From: Muribaculaceae bacterium
Lineage (GTDB): Bacteria; Bacteroidota; Bacteroidia; Bacteroidales; Muribaculaceae
DNA: 48,754 nucleotides
Direction: 5' to 3'
Assembly (NCBI GenBank): GCA_017478855.1
Contig: JAFVCX010000037.1
Span: forward strand, 1 to 48,754
Shown: positions 31,741 through 38,356 of the stretch, piece after piece
Layout: each line of letters starts with the position of its first letter
Position numbering within the stretch: the first letter of the stretch is position 1
Made by a program: the position numbers and the translations under genes
Notes under the pieces: generated by a model
The model's database searches: none
Told to the model about the DNA's origin: nothing
What the model saw: only the letters and a program-made list of their open reading frames with translations

Positions 31741-31827
31741 CACACTCTTGCCCTGCCACGAGCTACCCATATTCCCGATTGCGATACCATTTTTGCCGAA
31801 TGGGGTTGATATTATGTGATTTATGAT

Positions 31828-31835
31828 TAATTTTG
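31828..31835 (+). promoter_or_regulatory. -7 promoter element of the second AraC gene
   Basis: TAATTTTG ends only 4 bp before the ATG at 31840, so the mRNA would have almost no leader. Confidence 0.55.
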
Positions 31836-31839
31836 CGGC

Positions 31840-32742
31840 ATGAAGCAGAAAATCTCTATCGACAACATTAGCGCTTACAACGAGTATGGTCAGGAAACGT
31901 TGCACCCGCTTGTTACGGTGGTTCATCAGCCGTTTACGCCCGAGTGGTTTAATGGTGCGACATTGAACTACCAAATTTACGCCTTGTTCTTGAAACAAGG
32001 CGACGGTTGCTCGGCTCGGTATGGTCGTGAAACCTACGACTATCAAGCCGGAACGGTTGTGACCTATGCTCCGGGGCAGACGCTGGTTGTGGAATGGGAC
32101 GAGCAAAGCAATCCGATGCCCGCCTCGCGCGGACTGCTTTTCCACCCCGACTTCATTCATGGCACACCACTTGGGAAAAAGATTCATGAATATGGCTTTT
32201 TCGACTATGGACAGCGCGAAGCTCTGCACGTATCGGAGCGGGAGAAAAACATCATAGTCGGCTTGCTCGACCGAGTTCAGGAAGAGTTGGAACATCCTAT
32301 CGACCATCATTCGCAAACGCTTATCACCGACCACATCTCAATGTTGCTCGATTACTGTATGCGCTACTACGACCGACAGTTTACCACACGTCACAAAGTG
32401 TGCAGCGAACTGTTTTCCGCTTTTGAACGGCAGTTGAGAAACGACCTCAACCAAGGACTCACGGAACAGAACGGCACGCCTTCGGTTGCCTATTTTGCCG
32501 AAAAGGCATGTTTGAGTACCGGCTATTTTGGCGACCTCATCAAGAAAGAAACCGGCATCACCGCACAACACCACATTCAAAATGCAGTTGTTGAGCGGGC
32601 GAAGCACCTTATCATTGAAAACCAATTGACGATAAGTGAAATAGCCTATCAGTTGGGGTTTCAGTACACGCAGCACTTCACTCGGTTGTTTAAGAGCAAA
32701 ACAGGCATGACTCCAAGCGAGTACCGAGTCAGCGCAAATTAA
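31840..32742 (+). CDS. AraC family transcriptional regulator
   Basis: This is a 300-residue regulator with an N-terminal cupin-like sensor (about 1-165, with LHPLVTVVHQPFTPEWFNG) and a C-terminal double helix-turn-helix (VAYFAEKACLSTGYFGDLIKKETGITAQ, and ISEIAYQLGFQYTQHFTRLF with the signature end KTGMTPSEYR). It is divergent from the exported flavodoxin gene and probably controls it. The effector is unknown. Confidence 0.88.
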   Translation: MKQKISIDNISAYNEYGQETLHPLVTVVHQPFTPEWFNGATLNYQIYALFLKQGDGCSARYGRETYDYQAGTVVTYAPGQTLVVEWDEQSNPMPASRGLLFHPDFIHGTPLGKKIHEYGFFDYGQREALHVSEREKNIIVGLLDRVQEELEHPIDHHSQTLITDHISMLLDYCMRYYDRQFTTRHKVCSELFSAFERQLRNDLNQGLTEQNGTPSVAYFAEKACLSTGYFGDLIKKETGITAQHHIQNAVVERAKHLIIENQLTISEIAYQLGFQYTQHFTRLFKSKTGMTPSEYRVSAN

Positions 32743-32752
32743 ACGAGTTCCG

Positions 32753-32802
32753 CCACCGCACCGAGAGAAGCCGCATTGCTGCGGCTTCTCTCGGTGCGGT
32801 GG
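32753..32802. terminator. 23-bp perfect palindromic terminator between convergent genes
   Basis: Arms 32753-32775 and 32780-32802 pair without mismatch around the loop TTGC. The core is AAGCCGCA/TGCGGCTT. It separates the AraC gene from the convergent XRE regulator and can stop both. There is no T-run. Confidence 0.65.
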
Positions 32803-32814
32803 GTGGCTATTCTC

Positions 32815-33015
32815 TTAATCGCTATCCTCAAGGGAGAATATCGCTTCGACCGGCTTCCCAAATGTCTTGGCAATTTTCAGTGCCAACACGGTCGAGGGCA
32901 CATATTTGCACAATTCAATGGCATTAATGGTTTGGCGGCTTACACCAACAGACTCTGCCAGCTGCTGCTGTGTCATTCTGATAATTGCGCGCTCAACTCT
33001 TATTGTATTAGTCAT
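32815..33015 (-). CDS. XRE-family HTH regulator (YozG-like)
   Basis: This is a 66-residue protein that is almost only a Cro/C1-type helix-turn-helix (RMTQQQLAESVGVSRQTINAIELCKYVPSTVLALKIAKTF). I chose the Met at 33015 (MTNTIRVERA); the upstream frame is the overlapping membrane gene region. It overlaps the stop of that gene by 8 bp, so translation is coupled. Small YozG-like regulators paired with multi-helix membrane proteins of the DUF2975 type are a known arrangement. Confidence 0.85.
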   Translation of the reverse strand: MTNTIRVERAIIRMTQQQLAESVGVSRQTINAIELCKYVPSTVLALKIAKTFGKPVEAIFSLEDSD

Positions 33016-33496
33016 TGTTGCTATGTCTGAAGTGATACAACTCATATTCAAACTTGATGATGAATAGGGCAAAGATGCTAAACATATAAATCCAGCTGAA
33101 TACAAAAAAATTAACACCGTAGAGCAACAGGGTTGCGCTCAATAGCAATATCGCATTTGCTTTGAGCGACCAAATCAGTGATTTTGCTCTTAGATGCTCA
33201 ACAAATTCATCCTCATCCTTTTCTCTTGAGAACACTATCAGGCTCAAAGAGATTATAAGACCGATGATAATGATTTCTTCAACAATGTCATCGGTAATGA
33301 CCTGAAAGATTGGAGATGGGCCTATTGATTTCTCGTTAATCCATTCCGGTCCGTTAAACAGCGCGATAACTTTGCAGGGCAATTCTGGCAGCTCAAAAAC
33401 TGAAAACAGAATGATAAGTCCCAGAATGGCGAAGGGAACAAATAGAACCCAACCCACTCGCTTGCATGTTGTTGGGAAAAGATAGTTGCTATTCAT
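33008..33496 (-). CDS. Four-helix membrane protein paired with the XRE regulator
   Basis: This is a 162-residue inner-membrane protein with about four hydrophobic helices (WVLFVPFAILGLIILFSVF, IVEEIIIIGLIISLSLIVFS, ANAILLLSATLLLYGVNFFVF, WIYMFSIFALFIIKFEY) and an extracytoplasmic loop after the first helix. The architecture and the XRE partner resemble DUF2975 proteins; this assignment is tentative. I chose the Met at 33496; the frame runs on upstream without family resemblance. It is AT-rich. The promoter upstream is enclosed by an 11-bp inverted repeat. Confidence 0.7.
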   Translation of the reverse strand: MNSNYLFPTTCKRVGWVLFVPFAILGLIILFSVFELPELPCKVIALFNGPEWINEKSIGPSPIFQVITDDIVEEIIIIGLIISLSLIVFSREKDEDEFVEHLRAKSLIWSLKANAILLLSATLLLYGVNFFVFSWIYMFSIFALFIIKFEYELYHFRHSNND

Positions 33497-33517
33497 TTTC
33501 GTCACATTTAATGATTG

Positions 33518-33558
33518 ATGTAAAGTTTGACGCAACAAATGTAATGAAAACTTTACAT
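33518..33558 (-). promoter_or_regulatory. Promoter enclosed by an 11-bp inverted repeat (candidate operator)
   Basis: ATGTAAAGTTT (33518-33528) and AAACTTTACAT (33548-33558) are perfect inverted copies 19 bp apart. The -7 box TACATTTG of the membrane protein/XRE operon (33536-33543, minus strand) lies between them. It is a natural binding site for the XRE dimer. Confidence 0.65.
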
Positions 33559-33709
33559 AAAGACAAATAAATGTGGCAAATTAAACAGATATTTAACAAA
33601 AATTACTGGGTTTTTCATGTGCCGAATCCCTTCGCTCTTCAGCATAAGAGCATGGCTGACATTTTACATGCCCGCTGCCGGGCTACTTGCGGCGCGATGA
33701 AGGCCTTCT

Positions 33710-34075
33710 CTATTTGGTGAGCCACAATCCCAGAGCCACGGCCAGAATGCCGATGGCCACACTCCCTATGGAATAGAGGCAGAAAGAGGCCACGTCGCCA
33801 TGCTGCAATAAAGTTAGCGCTTCCTTTGAAAACGTGGAGAAAGTGGTGAAGCCGCCACAAATGCCAACGGTTAGAAACAGATTGAGGCTGGACGACAGCT
33901 GAGGGTTGCGGCCCGAAATTCCGCAAATCGCACCAATGATAACACAGCCGACGACATTGACGGTAAAAGTTCCCCACGGGAAAGCAGCGTGTGTGCGAAG
34001 GGCTAAGGTGACAAGGTAGCGTAGCACACTGCCAACAAAGCCACCCGCACCGATGTATAAAAGGTCTTTGATCAT
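33710..34075 (-). CDS. crcB: Fluoride efflux channel CrcB/Fluc
   Basis: This is a 121-residue four-helix membrane protein that exports fluoride as a dual-topology dimer. It has the family's N-terminal glycine-rich helix (YIGAGGFVGSVLRYLV), the FPWGTFTVNVVGC segment with the conserved Asn, and the signature GICGGFTTFSTFS. I chose the Met at 34075 because a TAACTTTG box (34084-34091) lies between it and the in-frame Met at 34123. The leader is too short to hold a fluoride riboswitch. Confidence 0.92.
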   Translation of the reverse strand: MIKDLLYIGAGGFVGSVLRYLVTLALRTHAAFPWGTFTVNVVGCVIIGAICGISGRNPQLSSSLNLFLTVGICGGFTTFSTFSKEALTLLQHGDVASFCLYSIGSVAIGILAVALGLWLTK

Positions 34076-34083
34076 TGCATCGA

Positions 34084-34091
34084 CAAAGTTA
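34084..34091 (-). promoter_or_regulatory. -7 promoter element of crcB
   Basis: TAACTTTG on the minus strand, 8 bp before the chosen start codon. Confidence 0.55.
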
Positions 34092-34249
34092 CGCAAAAAT
34101 GGGAGCATAAAAAATAAATTCATTCGTTTTTATGCCGAGCGCAAGTAACTTTGCGGCCTAATCACTACGCCGCAACGAATGGCCGCGCATGGCCTAAAAA
34201 AGCCCACTCAAAGGTGGACTTTTTTGTGCAACGAAACTGTGGGAATGCA

Positions 34250-34900
34250 TTAATAACCAATGGTGAAACGCTCCTTGTGATGATTTTTTTGCTCCAGCTC
34301 GTCGACCATCGCCACCGCATAGTCCTGCACGCTGATGTGGCTGTTACCTTCAGCGTCCACAATCAGGTCGTCTTTACCCAAACGGAACTTGCCGGTGCGC
34401 TCACCGTTCTCATCGAAAGCTCCGGCCGGAGAGAAAAACACCCAGTCGATGTCGTCCTCGTTCATGAGCGTGTTGAGGTAGAAGTCGCCGAGAGGCCGCA
34501 CACCGCCCATAATTTCATCGGGGATCACACCCGAATCGACCACACGCAGACCGGGAGCGCAGAAGAGCGTTCCTGCACCGCCCACGATGAGCAATCGGGC
34601 CACACCGCTTTGCTTGGCAGCCGCAAGAATCTTGGGATAGTTCTCGGTGATAAGTGTCGCGATGTTGGGGTTGGTCCAGCCGGGATTATATGCGCTAATC
34701 ACCGCGTCTTTGCCCTTGGCGAGAGCCGTGATGGCATCCACGTTGGCCACATCTTCTTTGACGGCGGTCACTGCTTGGCCTTCAAGTTTGGAAGGGTCAC
34801 GAACCACGGCCGTCACCTTGTGGCCACGTGCCAACAATTCATTGAGAATAGCGGAACCCACAAAACCGGTCGCTCCAATCAGTAATACTTCTTTTGCCAT
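34250..34900 (-). CDS. NAD(P)H-binding oxidoreductase (atypical SDR/NmrA-like)
   Basis: This is a 216-residue protein with an N-terminal Rossmann motif (LLIGATGFVGSAILNELLARGH) of the GxxGxxG type, VVRDPSKL (NADP specificity region), and a C-terminal region ending in FTIGY. It lacks the YxxxK of classical SDRs, like the SDR_a5/NmrA-like proteins that reduce quinones or sense NADP(H). I chose the start at 34900; the sequence upstream is intergenic. It is divergent from an HxlR regulator, a common arrangement for electrophile or quinone stress. Confidence 0.88.
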   Translation of the reverse strand: MAKEVLLIGATGFVGSAILNELLARGHKVTAVVRDPSKLEGQAVTAVKEDVANVDAITALAKGKDAVISAYNPGWTNPNIATLITENYPKILAAAKQSGVARLLIVGGAGTLFCAPGLRVVDSGVIPDEIMGGVRPLGDFYLNTLMNEDDIDWVFFSPAGAFDENGERTGKFRLGKDDLIVDAEGNSHISVQDYAVAMVDELEQKNHHKERFTIGY

Positions 34901-34944
34901 AATTGTATCGTTTTTATAAGATTTGTAAATCTGTTTTGTCGTTG

Positions 34945-34952
34945 CAAAATTA
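34945..34952 (-). promoter_or_regulatory. -7 promoter element of the oxidoreductase gene
   Basis: TAATTTTG on the minus strand. Upstream (34979-35012) are two direct copies of GTTACAAA 20 bp apart, possible HxlR sites. Confidence 0.55.
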
Positions 34953-35105
34953 AGCCCATTTTCTGCGTTTGTCAAGACGTTACAAATGGGTGAAACAGTT
35001 ACAAAAAGGTTAGAATTGCTGATTCTCAGCATCATTTGAAAACCACAAAAACAATCATTAACCATCATTAACTAAATAACTAAATGAAAGATACTAACAA
35101 ATGTA

Positions 35106-35113
35106 TACTTTTG
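35106..35113 (+). promoter_or_regulatory. -7 promoter element of the HxlR gene
   Basis: TACTTTTG lies 11 bp before the first ATG. Repeats of CATTAAC and TAACTAAAT precede it (35055-35083). Confidence 0.55.
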
Positions 35114-35124
35114 CAGAAAATTAG

Positions 35125-35466
35125 ATGATTATGAAAGAAACTCATGAAGAATATTTGTCTTGTCCCATAAGGCAAGTCGTGAGCAAATTTTGCGACAAGT
35201 GGTCGTTGCTCGCCTTATACACCATCCATGAGCACGGTGTGATGCGATTCACCGAGCTGCATCGCCACATGAGCGATTGCTCGCAGAAAATGCTTTCTGC
35301 CACCTTAAAGAAACTTGAAAGCCATCATTTGGTGGCCCGTAAACTCTATCCGGTGGTTCCGCCCAAAGTGGAATATTCGCTCACCGAAACCGGGCAGTCG
35401 CTCATGCCACCTGTCCTCGGCCTGATTAAATGGGGCAGTGAACATTTCGACCAAATAAGAGAATAA
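35125..35466 (+). CDS. HxlR-family winged-helix regulator
   Basis: This is a 113-residue (or 111 from the second ATG at 35131) MarR-like regulator. It shows the HxlR signature near the N-terminus (CPIRQVVSKFCDKWSLLALYTI), including the redox-active-type Cys, and the winged helix (FTELHRHMSDCSQKMLSATLKKLESHHLVAR). HxlR proteins often sense aldehydes or electrophiles through that Cys. It is divergent from the NAD(P)H oxidoreductase it probably controls. Confidence 0.9.
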   Translation: MIMKETHEEYLSCPIRQVVSKFCDKWSLLALYTIHEHGVMRFTELHRHMSDCSQKMLSATLKKLESHHLVARKLYPVVPPKVEYSLTETGQSLMPPVLGLIKWGSEHFDQIRE

Positions 35467-35600
35467 CTACGATTTCTCCTACACTTTGAATTCCAAGTTG
35501 GCAACTCCTTTGTGAATGCCGAGACTTGCAGTTATCCAGTTCGTTGCATGGCACGAGAGTGAATCATGTAACAAAATCGGCAAAAATATTTCCTGCCCCG

Positions 35601-35629
35601 ATGCAGCAAATAGGTGATGTCGGTTGTCA
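35601..35629 (+). promoter_or_regulatory. Shared motif ATGCAGCAAA-N13-TTGTCA, copy 1
   Basis: ATGCAGCAAA (35601-35610), 13 bp, TTGTCA (35624-35629), directly before the ECF-sigma/barrel gene. The same two blocks with the same spacing precede the next two genes. I propose an ECF-type -35/-10 promoter for autoregulation. Confidence 0.65.
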
Positions 35630-35637
35630 ATAATATA

Positions 35638-37329
35638 ATGGGTACGGGCCAAGAAATCAATATAGCCGCTATCGTTGAGCAATGCCGGCAAGGTGACATG
35701 GATGCCTTGCGTGTTCTGTATGTTAGCTATTACACTAACCTGCTGAATGTTGCGCGGCGTTATGTTGACGACGACACTGCCCATGATGTGGTGCACGACG
35801 CGATATTGATGGCCTTCACCTCATTAAACACGCTGCACGACGATAGCAAAATCGAGGCTTGGCTATCGCGCATCGTGCGAAACATGGCGTTGAATCACAT
35901 CAAACACGAGCGGATCATTCAGGCACAGCCTATCGAAACCATCAGAGATATTCCCGACGAAGTGCCCGATGAGCCGCTTGTTCCGTTCGATGTGCTCATG
36001 AGCATGGTCAAGCGATTGCCGAATGGTTATGAACAAGTCTTTCGCCTGCGCACGCTTGCCGGGCTGAGTCACGATGAGATTAGCCAACGTTTGGGCATCA
36101 CCAGTAGCACCAGCCGGTCGCAATTCACCCATGCCCGCCGCATGCTCAAGGCGATGGTGCAGCACTGGTGGATAGCCGTGGTGACACTTGTGGCAACCAC
36201 CGTGTTGCTGGTTGAACTTAACCGTCATGACGGCGCACCGGGCAGGCAAACGCCGGCTGACACCAAGACCGCGCAAGAGCCGCCGAAAGCAATGCCGCAT
36301 ATCGACAGTCTTAACGCCAATGACCAGCAACGTCATCAGCGTCATTTGGCCGAAACAGCCCCCGCCTCTCATTTCGGAGATACAGCATCCTGCTACAAGC
36401 AACCGGTAGATACGGTGGTTGTTCCTGCCCTAAGTCAACCCTCCGACACCACCGGGCAACCATCTCGGCCGGCGGGAGCGTTGCCATATCCACTCAATCC
36501 TGCATTGCCGCTTGCCCAAGATGACAGTAGGCCGCATGAGTATAGAGGACTTCAACGTCCGAGTAGCTCCGGCATGTCGCTGAATATGGCGTTCAGTGGA
36601 CTGCCTGAGCGTTTCGACCGCGCACAAGCTGCGACCATCACAGGCATATCCTCTACTGCTGCGACAGGAGATAAAACGGATGTGGTTCCCATTGATTTCA
36701 ATAATTGGACTGATTATTTCAACTTTATCAATGAAGAAGCGGAAATAAAGCCCACCGACGAGAATTTGTCGCTGCGCCGCATTGCCGAAAGCAACGCCTT
36801 GGGCAATCCTAACCAAGAAATTGAGGAGCGTGTTAAGCACGACGTTCCCATCACGGTGAGTCTGTCGCTGAACAAAAACATTACTAACCGTCTGGCGTTG
36901 GGCAGCGGAATCAGTTATACCCGGCTGCATTCCACCTTCGATGTCGGCTACGAGCGAGCATTCATCAGCAACGAGCAAACGATACACTATGTTGGTATTC
37001 CCGTCAATGCGTCTTACACATTCTTGCGGAATAGCCGTTGGTCACTCTATGGCAGTGCCGGTCTTGCTCTTGACATCCCCGTCGCCAACACATGGCAGAC
37101 CGAACACGTCCTTAACGGCCAGTCCATTTTCTCAAAGTCAAGCAGTTTCACATTGCCCGTGCAATGGTCGGTGACAACCGGTGTGGGTTTGCAGTACAAC
37201 CTCACTCCACACATCGGTATCTTTGTTCAGCCAAGCGGCACCTACTATTTCGATAACGGCACGAAGACTATCCGCAGCGCCCATCCGTGGAGCGTGACCA
37301 TACCGACAGGACTGAGGTTCACTTGGTAA
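35638..37329 (+). CDS. ECF sigma factor fused to a transmembrane helix and outer-membrane beta-barrel
   Basis: This is a 563-residue uninterrupted polypeptide. Residues about 8-90 are sigma region 2 (DDDTAHDVVHDAILMAF, EAWLSRIVRNMALNHIK). Residues 117-172 are sigma region 4 (LPNGYEQVFRLRTLAGLSHDEISQRLGI...ARRMLKAMV). A membrane helix follows directly (176-194, WWIAVVTLVATTVLLVEL), then a Pro/Ser/Gln-rich linker (195 to about 385) and a small Tyr/Gly-rich beta-barrel (about 390-563) ending in IPTGLRFTW. Sigma factors and envelope-spanning partners are normally separate genes (dual membrane-spanning anti-sigma factors are known in Bacteroides); here both are one chain and no anti-sigma domain is seen. 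I prefer the ATG at 35638 because the earlier starts (35614, 35617) lie inside the promoter-like motif. Confidence 0.88.
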   Translation: MGTGQEINIAAIVEQCRQGDMDALRVLYVSYYTNLLNVARRYVDDDTAHDVVHDAILMAFTSLNTLHDDSKIEAWLSRIVRNMALNHIKHERIIQAQPIETIRDIPDEVPDEPLVPFDVLMSMVKRLPNGYEQVFRLRTLAGLSHDEISQRLGITSSTSRSQFTHARRMLKAMVQHWWIAVVTLVATTVLLVELNRHDGAPGRQTPADTKTAQEPPKAMPHIDSLNANDQQRHQRHLAETAPASHFGDTASCYKQPVDTVVVPALSQPSDTTGQPSRPAGALPYPLNPALPLAQDDSRPHEYRGLQRPSSSGMSLNMAFSGLPERFDRAQAATITGISSTAATGDKTDVVPIDFNNWTDYFNFINEEAEIKPTDENLSLRRIAESNALGNPNQEIEERVKHDVPITVSLSLNKNITNRLALGSGISYTRLHSTFDVGYERAFISNEQTIHYVGIPVNASYTFLRNSRWSLYGSAGLALDIPVANTWQTEHVLNGQSIFSKSSSFTLPVQWSVTTGVGLQYNLTPHIGIFVQPSGTYYFDNGTKTIRSAHPWSVTIPTGLRFTW

Positions 37330-37331
37330 TT

Positions 37332-37360
37332 ATGCAGCAAACTGGCTTTCTCTATTGTCA
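37332..37360 (+). promoter_or_regulatory. Shared motif ATGCAGCAAA-N13-TTGTCA, copy 2
   Basis: ATGCAGCAAA (37332-37341), 13 bp, TTGTCA (37355-37360), 2 bp after the sigma gene stop. A further AAGTTTGCA block (37373-37380) also matches copy 3. The region can fold into a hairpin (CTTTCTCTA with TAGAGAAAAG). Confidence 0.65.
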
Positions 37361-37379
37361 GTAGAGAAAAGAAGTTTGC

Positions 37380-38219
37380 ATGATGACAGATACCATTCAT
37401 TATTACCAATGCCCCTTGTGCGGATGTCATGCGTTGAAACAGCACGTTACCGCCACCGACCGGTTGGTCAGTGGGAAGCAATTCACAATAGTCAAGTGTG
37501 ACGGTTGCGGCCTCTTTCTCACGCAAGACGCACCGTCGGCCACTGCGATAGGGCAATATTATCAATCAGTAAAATACCTTCCGCATAATGGTCAGCGTAC
37601 TGCAATATCATTTCTATATCGCATTGCGCGCTCGCTGATGTTTCACCGAAAACTTTCGCTGATTCATCGTTACAGCAAGAGACAACATGGTGCATTGATT
37701 GATGTGGGTGCGGGCGACGGGCATTTCATGGCATTCATGCGTCGTCGCGGCTGGCAGGTGACCGGCTGCGAGCAAAGCGGTCATGCGCGCGCCGAAGCAG
37801 AGAAGAAATTTGGACTGCAAATTGATGGCGATGTAATGAGTTGTAATTACCCCTCAGAGAACGCAGATGTGATAACCGCTTGGCATGCGGTGGAGCATAT
37901 TCACGAACTGCATGCAGTGTGGGACCGTTTCAACTGTTGGCTCAAACCTGAGGGCACACTGTTTGTGGCAGTTCCCAACTGCGATAGTTGGGACGCGAAA
38001 TATTATGGCGGCAACTGGGCCGCGTGGGACGTTCCCCGGCATTTATGGCACTTTAATGAAAAGTCAATAACCGACTTGGCATCCCAACATGGATTTGTTA
38101 TGGTAGGTAGCCATCCATTGCCCATTGACGCTTGTTATATAGCGTTGCTTTCTGAACGCAACAAAATCAAAGCCATCATTAATAGCTTGCGTTTCATGTT
38201 GCTTGGCGCGCGCGACTAA
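37380..38219 (+). CDS. SAM-dependent methyltransferase with N-terminal zinc ribbon
   Basis: This is a 279-residue cytoplasmic class I methyltransferase. The N-terminus has two CxxC knuckles (CPLCGC, CDGCG) typical of the group of methyltransferases acting in polysaccharide or lipid modification. The SAM-binding motif I is LIDVGAGDGHFM and a later motif is ITAWHAVEHIHEL, followed by LKPEGTLFVAVPN. The C-terminus is shorter than I expect for the group, stopping at RFMLLGARD, so it may be slightly truncated. It follows the sigma-barrel gene by 50 bp and carries the shared promoter motif. The substrate is unknown. Confidence 0.88.
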   Translation: MMTDTIHYYQCPLCGCHALKQHVTATDRLVSGKQFTIVKCDGCGLFLTQDAPSATAIGQYYQSVKYLPHNGQRTAISFLYRIARSLMFHRKLSLIHRYSKRQHGALIDVGAGDGHFMAFMRRRGWQVTGCEQSGHARAEAEKKFGLQIDGDVMSCNYPSENADVITAWHAVEHIHELHAVWDRFNCWLKPEGTLFVAVPNCDSWDAKYYGGNWAAWDVPRHLWHFNEKSITDLASQHGFVMVGSHPLPIDACYIALLSERNKIKAIINSLRFMLLGARD

Positions 38220-38305
38220 CGCCGTGCAAGTTCGCTAATCTATGTATTCAAAAAACGGAAGCACATACCGCTTGAGCTTTGATTTTGTCAATTTTCTTGG
38301 TGACC

Positions 38306-38334
38306 ATGCAGCAAAACGACTTTCTCAGTTGTCA
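38306..38334 (+). promoter_or_regulatory. Shared motif ATGCAGCAAA-N13-TTGTCA, copy 3
   Basis: ATGCAGCAAA (38306-38315), 13 bp, TTGTCA (38329-38334). From 38299 to the start codon it aligns without gaps to the region before the methyltransferase gene, including TGGT, CTTTCTC and AAGTTTGCA. A local inverted repeat GTTGTCAA/TTGACAAC spans the TTGTCA block. Confidence 0.65.
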
Positions 38335-38356
38335 AAGTTGACAACAAGTTTGCAAT

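Noticed and set aside
34076-34200. Fluoride riboswitch upstream of crcB
   Set aside because: The promoter box lies only 8 bp before the start codon, and no crcB-motif RNA is visible.
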